From Closterium sp. NIES-65 (taxonomy: Eukaryota; Streptophyta; Zygnematophyceae; Desmidiales; Closteriaceae), in the NCBI GenBank assembly GCA_948144175.1, contig CANXME010000213.1, positions 310,001 to 374,000 on the forward strand: 64,000 nucleotides of DNA. Reading direction: 5' to 3'. This document shows, piece after piece, positions 32,144 to 43,131 of this stretch. The notes below the pieces were generated by a model. The model worked only from the letters and a program-made list of their open reading frames with translations, did no database searches and was not told the DNA's origin. The translations under genes were made by a program, and so were the position numbers. Each line of letters starts with the position of its first letter. Within the stretch, counting starts at the first letter, position 1.

Positions 32144-33020
32144 TTTAGGTCGGCCAACTGCCAGCGCAGCTTGGTCGACCGCGTTCCAGCACGACTTCGT
32201 CGACCGCGCTCCAGCAAGGCAAGGTCGACGGCGTGCCAACGTCGCAGGTTGACGGCGTGACAGCGTTGCTCATGCAGGACAGCAGTGCACCCTGCTTCGC
32301 AGTTGTGCGCAGATGATTGGCGCGCAGAGTCTTGTCACCTGCACAGCGCACATACCACGTCAACCTCGAGCTGACGATTGCCTCTGATCCGCCACGACGA
32401 CCTCGGGATACCACCACCGAGGTCGGGCTCGCCAACTTTGCCTGGGCGACCGTCGCACTCCTCCGCAACACTTCGTCACCCAGGTAACCTGGTCGACCAG
32501 GCAACCACGTCGACCAGCAGCTCCCGTACGTGCCCGTCGACCTCCCAAGTCGACGACCACCTCCACGTCGACCTCACCAGGTCGACGACACCATCGGTCG
32601 ACCTGCTCCTCGTCGACCAGCACAGTCGTCGGCTGACCACCCACGTCGGCCACCCGAAGCTGGCGTCACGAAGTTGACGCCCCGCTACTCGACGCCCAAC
32701 TGCTCGGCGTCCTGAGTCGAGGTCGACGTCGGCCCCTCCTTCGTCGACCACCAGGTCCAGTCGACCACTTAACAGGTCGACCAGCAGTCCGTTAGCCGAC
32801 TGCCGAAGTCGGCTTCCCCAAGTTGACGTCACCAAGTTGACGTCCTCCGCAGGTCGACACCCTAGTCGACCTCCCTGAAGTCGGCGCCACCCTGAAGTCG
32901 GCGCCCGTGCAGTGGTCCCCCGTGCAGGTCGACCTCCTTGTCGACCAGCTCACCCACTGCTGAAGGCCGGCTGCTCCCCTCACACCCGACCACGAAGTCG
33001 GCTCCGCCCAAGCGAGGACG
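32144..33020. repeat. GTCGAC-rich dispersed repeat tract
   Basis: Nineteen exact GTCGAC palindromes lie between 32174 and 32945, with many one-base variants (AAGTTGACGTC, AAGTCGGC). Spacing is irregular, about 15-90 bp. Both strands are open over several hundred bases without recognisable protein motifs, so coding is unlikely. Confidence 0.75.
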
Positions 33021-33092
33021 GGGCCAATACTCAACTCCCGTTGACAGTCTAAAAGGGCATCATTAGAAACCTCTTCACTGTTCTGTTGGTCT

Positions 33093-33218
33093 TGTAAAAC
33101 TCATATGCTATAGTCTGTGTAGGCTGTAGTGGGGTAGACAATATGGGGTACAACACTTTTAGGTTTTCCTACTTGTACCCATCTGCTTGCTAGTTCATCC
33201 CATTTCACATTCTTCACA
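33093..33218 (+). repeat. E7 5' LTR
   Basis: 126 bp, TGTAAAACTCATATG...CATTCTTCACA, followed directly by the PBS variant TGGTATAGAGCAGG. Confidence 0.9.
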
Positions 33219-34376
33219 TGGTATAGAGCAGGTTCCCTCGAGGGAACGCTTCTTAGGGCCCACCACTGAACTCGATCTTTTTTTTTTTCTGCCCGAGGCG
33301 CGCCCCGTAGGCCGCCCTCACGTCGCGCCCTCCTAGAGGCCCCTCGCGCCACCCTTAGCGGCCCCGTCGCCACCCCTTACAGCCCCGTCGCCGTCCTTTG
33401 CGGCCCCGTCATCGCCCCTCTAGGCCCCTCACGGCCCCTTCGCGGCCTCGTCGCCGCCCCTCTAGGCCCCGTCGCCGCCACTCTAGGCCCCTCGCGGCCA
33501 CTTCGCGGCCCCGTCACCGCCCCTCTAGGCCCCGTCGCCGCCCCTCTAGGCCCCTTGCGGCCCCTTCGCGGCCCCGTCGCCGCCCCTCTAGGCCCCGTTG
33601 CCGCCCCTCTAGGCCCCTCGCGGCCCCTTCACGGCCCCGTCGCCGCCCCTAGCGGCCCCGTCGCCGCCCCTAGCGGCCCCGTCGCCGCCCCTATCGGCCC
33701 CGTCGCCGCCCCTCGCGGCCACGTCGCCGCCCTTCGCGGCCCCGTCGCCGCCCCTAACCGCCCCGTCGCCGCTCTTCGCGGCCCTGTCGCCGCCTCTACC
33801 GGCCCCGTCGCCGCCCTTCGCGGCCCCGTCGCCGCCTCTACCGGCCCCGTCGCCGCCCTTAGCGGCTCCGTCGCCGCCTCTACCGGCCCCGTCGCCGCCC
33901 TTCGCGGCCCCGTCGCCGCCCCTATCGGCCCCGTCGCCGTCCCTCGCGGCCACGTCGCCGCCCTTCGCGGCCCCGTCGCCGCCCCTAACCGCCCCGTCGC
34001 CGCTCTTCGCGGCCCTGTCGCCGCCTCTACCGGCCCCGTCGCCGCCCTTCGCGGCCCCGTCGCCGCCTCTACCGGCCCCGTCGCCGCCCTTAGCGGCTCC
34101 GTCGCCGCCTCTACCAGCCCCTTCACCGCTGAGCCGCCCAGCAGCTGAGCAGCCGAGCCACCAAGCCGCTGAGCCGCCGAGCCGCCCAGCAGCCGAGCCG
34201 CCCAACAGCCGAGCCACCGAGCCGCCCAGCAGCCGAGCCGCCGAGCCGCCCTGCCGTCGAGCCGCTACTATCACTGCAGAGCTGCAGCCACGCGGTTACG
34301 GCCCTGTTCCTACCGGCGCGCCCCGGCCCTACTTACTCGGACTGGTTAGATCACTCCCTGCTAGACCACTACTGTC
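33219..34376 (+). repeat. E7 leader: PBS, palindromic hairpin, 21-bp minisatellite
   Basis: PBS at 33219-33231, then the fully palindromic hairpin GTTCCC-TCGA-GGGAAC (33232-33247), GGGCCCACC, a T run and CTGCCCG. The array at 33310-34120 has a 21-bp period around GGCCCCGTCGCCGCCCCT. A higher-order period of 231 bp (11 units) is visible: CTATCGG recurs at 33691 and 33922 with the same unit variants in between. A GAGCCGCCCAGCAGCC block follows to 34260. Gag starts at 34377. Confidence 0.86.
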
Positions 34377-35880
34377 ATGGCTACTCCCAGTGTCCTTACC
34401 TTTGATGCTGAGGGTCGTGCTGTTGACTTTGAGGTCTGGGTCGATGACCTCCAGCTCTTCCTACAGTGCGATAGGGCAGACGGACTCTCCCTGTTTGATC
34501 TCACCTCTGGTGCCTCTCCTGCCCCGCCTACTGATGCTGACAACACTATTCGCTCACAGTGGGCCACACGCGATGCTGCTGCCCGTCTTGCTGTGCATCG
34601 CCACTTACTGACCACTGAGCGTGCGCACTTTAGTCGGGACAAGAGTGCTAAGACCTTGTACCACGCTGTAGTTGCACGCTACTCTTCCCCTGCCACTGCT
34701 GCTTTTAGCCGCCTCATGCTGCCGTACCTGTTCCCTGACCTTGCTGCCTTTCCCACAGTCGCTGACCTCATTACGCACCTTCCCACTAGTGACACTCGCT
34801 ACCGCGCTGCGCTTCCTGCTGAGTTCTGTGCCAAGAACCCCCCCCCCCCATGTACATCACCCTCTACTACATAGTCACCCGGCTCCCTGACTCCCTTCGC
34901 TTAGTCAGAGACCACTTCCTCTCAGTTTGCCCCTCCACACTCACCGTTGACCTCCTCGAGGAGCGCCTCCTAGCAGCAGAGAAGAGCATAGTCGCTGTAG
35001 GAGCCTCTCGTGGTGACCCTCGCACCCCCGTCTTTGAGGGGTGTTCCCCCTCCCCCCTTTTGCCCTCTGTTGCTTCTGCTGCTGCGGCCGACCTCGTTGG
35101 CTTCGAGTCGGTCGGCGCTGCGTCTGCCCCTAGCGGGAGACGCCGCACCGGCAAGGGCAAGGGGGGCAAGGGCGCTGGAGGGACTGGCGGGGGCGGTGGA
35201 GGTGGTGGTGGAGGCAGTGGAGGGGGTGGGGGTGGTGGTGGGAGTGGTGGCGGGGGTGGAGGTGTCAGTGGCAGCAGTGGAGGAGGATGAGGCGGCGGCG
35301 GTGGCGGAGGGAGCAGAGGCGGCGGAGGTGGCGGAGGCGGCGGAGGTGGCAGAGGCGGCGGCGGCAGCGGTGGAGCTGGTCGCGGCTCTGCGCAGAGGAG
35401 TGGTTCCGGTGGTGGTCCGCGCCAGCAGCAGCAGCGCTCTCGTGAGACCCCGTCCCCTCAGCTGCTTCGTGAGTGGTACGCTGGGCGTCAGCGAGGTGGG
35501 GGTACTGGTCCCTGCACCTACGTCATCCGTACCGGCGACCGCGCTGGTGAGCAGTGTGGGGGCCCGCACTCCACCCAGCGCTGCTTCGGCTGCCTGACGG
35601 ACGCGTGGCGTCACCAGTTCCCTGACGCCACTGAGATCCCTCGCTGGGGAGAGCTGTCTAGGGCGGGGGTTGCTATCTTTGATCTTGATTATGATGCTAT
35701 TCTTGCTGCCATGTATGCTGTGTCGGCTAGTGATGAGGGTGATTGTTACCTGTGTGTTCCGCGTGACCCAGGCATTGAGGCTGCTGCTCTAGGTGCTGGT
35801 GAGGCTGTTGCTCTAGGTGCTAGTGCGTCTGCTGCCCCAGGTGCTGGTGAGTCTGCTCTCTCAGGTACCACGTCGGCTCA
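34377..35880 (+). pseudogene. gag: E7 gag
   Basis: MATPSVLTFDAEGRAVDFEV to FCAKNPPP is open. A 12-base C run at 34848 puts the next block (MYITLYYIVTRLPDSLRLVRD) in another frame. The Gly-rich tract (about 35180-35390) contains a further break (stop at 35288). Poly-Gln, SPQLLREWYAGRQ, the knuckle CTYVIRTGDRAGEQC..H..C and FGCLTDAWRHQF follow in another frame up to 35686, then MYAVSASDEGDCYLCVP. Confidence 0.87.
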
Positions 35881-37340
35881 GGCCTTACACACCTTCACCC
35901 TTGACTCGGGTGCTTCCCGCTCCTTCTTTCGAGACCGCACCACGCTTACGCCGCTTAGTCGGCCGATTGCGGTCTCCCTGGCGGACCCCTCTGGGGGTCC
36001 TGTCCTTGCTAGCTTCTCCACTGTCTTAAGGTGTCCGGCAGCCCCCTCTGGAACCCTGTCAGGTCTCTACCTCCCCTCGTTCTCTACGAACTTGGTGAGT
36101 GGAGCTGATCTAATGGATAGGGGGGTTGACCAGTTCACTCCTGCGAGTCAGCGGGTGACCCACTATACGTGTGCTCGGACAGGCTGACACTTGGCCACGT
36201 TTACCCGTCGGCCGGGGTCGAGCCTGTACACACTGACTACTGAGTCTCCTCCGGTTGCTGCGTCTGGTCAGGTAGCTGCGTTGAGTCAGGTGTTTGCTGC
36301 AGCGTCCAGGTCTGATCATGAGTCTGCTCCGTGCTCGTGTCGTTTCCTGTCCCACCAGACTCTCCTTTGGCACCACCGCCTTGGTCACCCCTCCCTGCCT
36401 CGTCTCCGAGGCATGGCCTCCCATGTCCTTGTCTCAGGTCTCCCCCGGTCCCTCCCTCCCGTACCTCCAGGGCCTGTCCCTACCTGCGTTCCCTGCGTCG
36501 AGGGGCGGAAGCGCGCCGCCCCTCTCTCCTCCGAGTTTCCTCCGACAGAGGCTCTGCTGCAGACTCTTCACATGGACGTGTGGGGCCCCGCCCGCGTCTG
36601 TGGCCAGGGCCACGAGCGTTACTTCCTGTTGGTGGTTGACGACTACTCGCGTTACACCACGGTGTTCCCCTTGCGCAGCAAGGGTGACGTCACTGAGGTG
36701 TTGATCGACTGGATCCGCGCAGCTCGTCTCGAGCTCAGAGAGAGTTTCGGCTCGGACTTTCCTGTTCTGCGTCTGCACTCTGATAGAGGCGGGGAGTTTT
36801 CCTCTGCCTGTCTGGGGGGCTTCTGTCGTGCACAGGGCATCCGCCAGATCTTCACGCTTTCAGCCTCTCCACAGAAAAATGGGATTGCTGAGCGCCGCAT
36901 TGGCATGGTCATGGACGTCGCTCGTACGTCCATGATCCATGCGGCTGCCCCCCATTTTCTGTGGTCGTTTGCTGTTCAGTACGCAGCGCATCAGCTAAAC
37001 CTTCAGCCCCGGGTGTCTTTGCCAGAGACCCCCCCCATCTTGAGGTGGACGGGGAAGGTTGGCGATGCGTCAGCGTTTCGGGTCTGGGGATCTCGGGCGT
37101 TTGTCCGCGAAATGTCTACGGACAAGCTGTCCCCCCGTGCTGTTCCCTGCATCTTCCTTGGCTTCCCCCCTGACGCGCCTGGGTGGCAGTTTTACCACCC
37201 CACCTCGCGCCGTGTTCTCTCCTCCCAGGACGTCACCTTTGACGAGTCGGTGCCTTACTACCGTCTCTTCCCCTACCGTACTATGCCCCAAACCCCGCCA
37301 CCTCTCTTCCTTGCGCCAGGTCCTCCCCCGGTAGACCCCC
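35881..37340 (+). pseudogene. pro-int: E7 protease and integrase
   Basis: Protease LDSGASRSFF and RDRTTLTPLSRPIAV. A TGA (36185-36187) replaces Arg in CARTGRHLATF; after it the frame is open for over 1 kb. Integrase: zinc part HQTLLWHHRLGHPSLP...CVPCVEG, catalytic Asp in MDVWGPARV, Asp in LHSDRGGEF and Glu in KNGIAERRIG, with exactly 35 residues between the second Asp and the Glu (DD35E). C-terminal part RWTGKVGDASAFRVWG...DVTFDESVPYYRLFPYR. Apart from the TGA this looks catalytically complete. Confidence 0.9.
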
Positions 37341-38690
37341 TCCCCCCTCAGGGTCCTGCCCCGTCAGGTGTGTCCCAGGTAGATGCAATCGAGCCTGTCG
37401 AGGTAGCTGTTGACTCTAGTGCTGCTAGAGGTGCTGAGCCTGCGGGTGCCGGGTCTAGGGGTGCGGAGCCTGGGGGTGCTGAACCTGGGGGTGCTGAGTC
37501 TGGGGTTGCTGAGCCTGGGGGTGCTGAGTCCGGGGGTGCTGAGCCTGGGATTGCTGAGCCTGGGGGTGCGAAGCCTGGGGGTGCTGGGTGTGCTCGTGTG
37601 GCCTCTCGCGGTGCTTCGTCGAGGCGGGAGCTACTCTCTCCGCAGGAGCTGCGCAAGTGGTTTGCCCGGCGCTGGAGCCGTGCTGCTGGAGCTGGAGGTG
37701 CTACTGTTGCTGCTGGTCCTGGAGGTGCTCGTACTGACAGTACTGGAGCTGCTGGGACTAGGGGTGCTGCTGGGGCTGCTGGAGTTGGTCCTGCTGGACG
37801 TAGTGCTAGAGCTGCTGGCGGTATTGGAGCTGACGGTCCTGCTGGAGCTGGAGCTGCTGGAGCTACAGGAGCTGGAGCAGCAGGGGGTGTTTGCGCTGTT
37901 GGTGCTGCTGGCGCTGGTGCTTCTGAGGGTGCTGGGGTTGGCGCTGTTGGAGCTGGTGGTACTGCTGGCGCTGGTGCTACCGCTGGGGGTACTGGTGATG
38001 TCCCTGTTGGTTCTGGAGGCGCTGCGCGGCCACGGCCGTACTTCGTTCCGCTTCTTGAGCAGGTTCTTGGTCTCACGCCCTCTACTGGTCCTGCTCCTCC
38101 CTTAGAGTGTCCACAACCTGTCCAAATAGCGGTCATTGTTACAGCCCGCCTCCCCCGTGCCTGCTCCTTCTCCCTACACTGGTCTTACTGGAGGTCTTGC
38201 TGAGCGTCGTGAGCCTGCGTCTCGTCCTGCGTCGCCTATTCGTGCTGCTCGCACTAGTGGTCTTGCTCCGCGTCCGCGTCCTCCTGCGGTCCCAGGCACA
38301 CACCAGATGGCACTGCGTCCTTCCACTGCTCCTCTGCGTGTCCCGTTGACGTCTCCTCCAGAGTCCTCTCTTCCTGTTCTTGCTGACCCGGAGTCTGACT
38401 CTCTTCGTGCTGCCAGTCCTACTGTCACGCGTCTCCTGGATACTGTTGTCATCGTCCCTTCCTTTGAGTCCACTGCTGCGTCGGCCCTAGTTGCTGAGCT
38501 TGTCGACTTTGCTGCTCGCTGTCGTCTGGACTACGCTGCTAGTCTTGTTGCTGAGTCTGAGTTTGTATGTCCTCCGTCCGTCGGGGGTGAGTGTGCTCTT
38601 AGCACGGACGTCCTTGAGGATTGGCAGGAGACGTCCTTGAGGATAGGCAGGAGGAGTTCCAGTGTTTTGCTGCTGCTTTGCCTCATCTCG
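37341..38690 (+). pseudogene. pol: E7 integrase-RT linker
   Basis: PPPVDPLPPQGPAPSGVSQ, GAEPGG-type repeats (37430-37590), the box SRRELLSPQELRKWFARRW (37620-37676), a long Gly/Ala stretch, then the Pro/Ser part (LTGGLAERREPASRPASP) and VAELVDFAARCRLDYAASLVAESE. A duplicated ACGTCCTTGAGGAT near 38610-38650 changes frame. Confidence 0.75.
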
Positions 38691-41307
38691 TGTACAAGCT
38701 AATTGCCCCTAAGGGAGACCTGGATGCACCAGACATCCCGACTCCTCGATCGTACGCTGAGGCGATCGAGGGTCCCTACTCCTCACAGTGGCAGTCAGCC
38801 ATGGACGCAGAGATGGCTTCCTAGAAGTCCACAGGCACCTACGTCGACGAGGTTTCCCCACCTGGGGCAAACATCGTCAGTGAGATGTGGATTTTCAGGG
38901 TGAAGCGGCCGCCGGGTTCTCTGCCTGTCTTTAAGGTGTTATAGTCAAGAGATCGCGGATGCCCATGAAACCGCCTAAGCAGAATCAGACGTCTTCAAAC
39001 CGCCTCTGTTCAAAACGCCGTCACGATTAGCTCCGATAACACATGAGGCTGAAACTTGGACAGAAGTTAGCCTGAAGTGTCTGATTTCCAACGGTATATT
39101 GCTTGCTTTCACCAAAGGTGTATGCGCTACGCTGTGAACAAAAACGCAAGCTCGACCGAAAAACGTGTATTCTCATTGATGCAAGGAAGAGGTGAGTACA
39201 ACATTGTGTAGGGGACTCATAAGGGGTTGGGATCATCCTGGGAACTCAGAGAAGGTTGAGTCCTAGGGGAGAGAGGCTAGATAAGGATGGGAAACGTCCT
39301 AGCTAGGTTAGCAAAGACAACCACACATGGATGTTCAGAGCTGTACACAAGGAGTCACCTTGTCTTCGCACTTGCACCCTCTTGCAAGCTGGTTCCAGAA
39401 AGACCACACTTCTCAAAAGGAGGGCTGTAAAGTCCCACTTGACCACCTGTACTTCTTGTCTCATTCTCTGTCCCAGCACCATTGGCATGACAACAATGAA
39501 AGGGTGGCAAGGGAAATGCTGCCAACAGTGCACCATGACTACGGAACAGTGAATTTCGGCAGCTTTCACGTAATGCTCAGATGTTGAATCGTTCTGAAAC
39601 TTGGTGATCACCTGGAAAGCGGGGCAAAGGACTGCCAGACCGAATTTCAGACCAATCAGGGCTTGGTAGACGACTCAGCAGCCGAAATGGTGAACTCGGG
39701 TGTTACCAAAAAAGGAGTAACACACACTTCCGGGATGCCATAAGTCTTGAAACATAAAAAAATGTCATGCCTTGGTAACTGCTTCAAAAACTCTAAAACT
39801 TTGAGGGTTTGACGAACACATGTTGAACAACCTCCTCACAAAATTCCAAAAGCTGAGCAGGCTTGTAGGCCGAATGGGAGTGCGATGACCGTGCCACTGT
39901 AATGTGTTGGCACAACACAAGGCGCGTTACGTGGCTCGAGGCTTCAGTTAGCGGCAGGGAGCAGACTACTTTCAGACCTTCTCTCCCACCCCGAAGATGA
40001 CCACTCTTCAGGTGCTGCTGCACATAGCCGCTCAGCGCGACTACGAGCTTCACTCTCTTGACTTCAGCACAGCTTTCCTACAGGGCAGCCTTCACGAGGA
40101 GATCTGGCTGCCCCGCCCACCTGGCTTCACTGGGTCGTTTCCTCCTTGTACCCAGTGGAGCCTCCGGCGGCCAGTCTACGGTCTCCGCCAGGCGCCCGGT
40201 GAGTGGCACGACACACTGAGGACTACACTTGCGGCTCTTGGCTTTGCTCCTTCTACAGCCGACCCGTCGCTGTTTCTTCGCACCGACACCTCTTTGCCGC
40301 CGTTCTACATCCTCGTGTACGTCGACGACTTGGTCTTTGCCACTACTGACACTGCTGGACTCGCCCACGTGAAGTCCGAGCTGCAGAAGAGACATACGTG
40401 CACAGACTTGGGTGAACTACGCAGCTACCTTGGCTTGCAGATCACTCGGGACAGAACACAGCGCACCATTACTCTGACCCAGTCACACATGGTGCAGCAG
40501 GTTCTTCAGCGCTTCGGCTTCACGTACTCCTTGCCTCAGGCCACTCCTCTGTCTACTCGCCACTCGCTCTCAGCTCTGCCTTTGGATGAGTCCGTAGAGC
40601 CGAGTGGCCCGTACCCAGAGCTTGTTGGCTGCCTCATGTGCATGTACCTAATGACTTGCACACGACCTGACCTAGCATACCCTCTTAGCATCTTGGCACG
40701 CTATGTTGCTCCTGGGAGACACCGACCAGAGCACTAGAAGGCCGCTAAGAGGGTGATGCGCTACTTGTGTAGTACGTCGGGCATAGGGCTAGTGCTTGGA
40801 GGGCGACGTCGAGTGGTCCTCACAGGTCACGCAGATGCTTCTTGGGCTGACGACCAGGCTACGCAGCGGTCGTCACAGGGTTACACCTTCAGCCTTGGCT
40901 CCGGCTCTGTTTCGTGGCGGTCTACCCGTTCGTCTTCTGTTCTCTGCTCCAGCTGTGAGGCTGAGATCTACGCAGGGGCCATGGCTGCACAGGAGCTACG
41001 CTGGCTCACCTACCTGCTGATTGACCTAGGAGAGCCGCCTCGTTCTGCTCCAGTTCTGTACGTAGACAACAAGGCCATGCTGGCCTTGTGTCGGGAGCAC
41101 AGAGTGGAGCACAGAACGAAGCACATTGCTCTCCGCTACTTTCTTGCTCGTGAGCTGCAGCAGCGTGGTCAGCTGCGCCTTGCTTACGTGGCCTCTGAGG
41201 CCAACACTGCTGATATCTTTACCAAGGCACTTCCGCCTGGTGATCATCAGCGCTTCTGTACGATGCTTGGTCTTGTGCCTACTTGGCCTCACTTGCTCAC
41301 TTCTTGA
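38691..41307 (+). pseudogene. pol: E7 reverse transcriptase-RNase H, split by a solo LTR
   Basis: PRSYAEAIEGPYSSQWQSAMDAEMAS then TAG for Trp; VKRPPGSLPVFK is cut by the 981-bp insertion. RT resumes with RYVARGFS and is open from MTTLQVLLHIAAQRD: LDFSTAFLQGSLHEEIW, YVDDLVFATTDTAG, SHMVQQVLQRFGF. A TAG follows RPEH near 40736. RNase H is then intact from 40753: GHADASWADDQATQRSSQG, SCEAEIYAGAMAAQELRW, LYVDNKAMLALCREH, TADIFTKALPPGDHQRF, ending HLLTS. PPT hairpin 41482-41502 has one mismatch. Confidence 0.9.
38937..39917 (-). repeat. 981-bp solo LTR-like insertion in E7 RT
   Basis: Starts TGTTATAGTC and ends GGCACAACA on the plus strand (TG...CA on either strand). It is flanked by TAAGG (38932-38936) and CAAGG (39918-39922), a TSD with one change, at what was CTTCAAGGC in RT. 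No PBS, PPT or recognisable protein is inside. The plus-strand start TGTTATAGTCA matches the edge of the E9 5' LTR, so a relative of the E9 lineage is likely; minus orientation is inferred from that. Confidence 0.75.
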
Positions 41308-41504
41308 CCTTGCTTGTACTATGATCTTTCTATACTTGCACTTGCCTGTTTACCTTTATATATAATCTTGCATGTGAACTGGCCTTGTGGCCTTCCTCTT
41401 GTGCTCGGATTGTGTGGTGACGTTGTGATCCACCCTGAGCTTGCTTTGCTTTGCTTGACTGGTCTTGTGACCTCTTGTTCTCCCCCACTTTGCCTATGGG
41501 CGTG

Positions 41505-41630
41505 TGTCAAACTCATATGCTATAGTCTTTGTAGGCTGTAGTGGGGTAGACAATATTGGGTACAACACTTTTAGGTTCTCCTTCTTGTACCCACTTGCTT
41601 GCTAGTTCATTCATTCCTCATTTCTTCACA
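41505..41630 (+). repeat. E7 3' LTR
   Basis: 126 bp, TGTCAAACTCATATG...TTTCTTCACA. Confidence 0.9.
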
Positions 41631-42002
41631 TTATTGTAGAGATAACTCAGTTTTGTCATCTGAGATTGAGAATGTCAGTAGATCATCTGCTCATGAGGCA
41701 AGTGGCATGTAGAAACCAAGTGTCAAGACACAGTCTCTCCATGATAATACTTTTGACACCTTATGCCATAGTAGCACAGGCACGTGTTGTTTCTGTTACA
41801 ATAAACAACGCTCAGGTCTGGACTCTTCACACTTCTTTTTTACACCTATTAGAAGAATGAACACATGTCTATGGAATGAATCTGAAGCAATCCATGAATA
41901 AAAGGACGCACGTACTTTGAATCATAGCACGCTTGATCGTTGTTGTGGTTGTGACACACTAGATTTAGATACACAACTTGAATGAGAGAAAAATGGCAAA
42001 CT
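41631..42002. other. Spacer between E7 and E8, nothing recognised
   Basis: AT-richer sequence without domain, repeat or LTR signature. A longer LTR for E8 could begin inside it, but its 5' end cannot be fixed. Confidence 0.45.
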
Positions 42003-43131
42003 GTACGTTTGTGTTCTTTCTAGTCTATAGTGGGTTAGCCTACAATGGGTACAACACTTTAGGGTTAGTAATTGATTCTAACATGGTATTCAGAGCAGAA
42101 GACCTGTTAGGTTTTTAGGGCCCAACGATTGTTCCGCTCTCTCCTGCCCGAAGCGCCCTTGCGCTGTCCGACCCTCTCGCACAGTGCCACACTGCCCTCC
42201 AGCTACTCGCACTGCCTGCCCTAGCGCGCTGCCTTGCTGTCACGCGAGCCCCTGCTGCCCGCGAGGAGCCCCTGCCCCACGCGCCCCTGCTGCCCGCGTG
42301 CAGCCCTTGCCCCACGCTCCACTGCTGCTCGCATGCAGCCCCTGCCCCGAGCTCCCCTGCTGCCCGCGAGCAGCCCCTGCCCCGCGAGTGACTGCTGCCC
42401 GCGAGCAACCCCTACCCCGAGCGCCCCTGCTGCCCACGAGCAGCCCCTACCCCGAGCGCCCCTGCTGCCCGCGAGCAGCCCCTGCCCTGCAAGCCCCTTC
42501 TGCCCGCAAGCAGCCCCGCAGCCGAGTGCGCCCCGCAGCCCTAAACGCGCGAGCGCGCCCCAGAGCCCAGCGTGCCCCGCTGCTAAGTGCGCCAGCGCGC
42601 TCCGCAGCCCAGCGCGCCAGCGCGCCCCGCAGCCCAGCGCGCCAGCGCGCCCCGCAGCTAAGCGCGCCCCGCAGCTAAGCGCGCCCCGCAGCTAAGCGCG
42701 CCCTGCTGCTAAGCGCGCCAATGCGCCTGGCAGCCCAGCACACCAGCGCGCCCCGCTGCTAAGCGCGCCAGCGCGCCCCGCAGCCCAGCGTGCCCCACTG
42801 CGAAGTGCGCCAGCGCGCCCCGCTGCTAAGCGCGCCAGCGTGTCAAGAAACCCTAAAAGCGGCAGCGCGCCCTGCTGCCTAGCGCGCTGCTGCTGCACAC
42901 GCAGCTACTGCTGCGCTGCTGGTGCACACGCAGCTACTGCTGCGCTGTGCCCTGCCAAGCAGCGTTGCCCAGCCCAAGCTGCGCCGCTCTGCCTGAGCCG
43001 CACTGCCCTGCCCCTAATGAGCCGCAATGTCCTACTACTGCTTCTAGTGCTACTGGTACGGCTGCTGCTACTACTGCTGCTACTGCTCGTATTGCCATTG
43101 CTGGCACTACAACAGTTACTGCGCTAGTTAG
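42003..43131 (+). mobile_element. E8: 5' end of a short-LTR copia
   Basis: Partial LTR (about 42003-42083: CTATAGTGGGTTAGCC, TACAACACTTTAGGGTTAG, ending GATTCTAACA), PBS variant TGGTATTCAGAGCAG, hairpin ACCT-GTT-AGGT, GGGCCCAAC and CTGCCCGAAGCGCCC. A minisatellite at 42240-42840 has GCCCCTGCTGCCCGCGAG and GCGCGCCCCGCAGCCCA units. Sequence ends in ACTACTGCTGCTACTGC, which resembles what lies just before gag in E4, then E9 begins. No gag or pol is left. Confidence 0.8.

Larger units (their letters stand above)
33093..41630 (+). mobile_element. E7: full-length short-LTR copia with a solo LTR in RT
   Basis: Plus-strand copy with 126-bp LTRs (33093-33218 and 41505-41630), about a dozen differences. 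Flanks GGTCT and TTATT do not match, so no TSD remains. All domains are present in family order. The integrase has a full HHCC plus DD35E set. It is disabled by a frameshift in gag at a 12-base C run, a TGA before integrase, stops near RT and a 981-bp solo LTR inside RT. Confidence 0.92.

Noticed and set aside
32360..32835. Overlapping open frames on both strands in the GTCGAC tract
   Set aside because: No start context, domain or bias to favour one strand; openness follows from GC-rich palindromic repeats.
33093..41630. TSD for E7
   Set aside because: GGTCT and TTATT do not match, so insertion borders are taken from LTR ends only.
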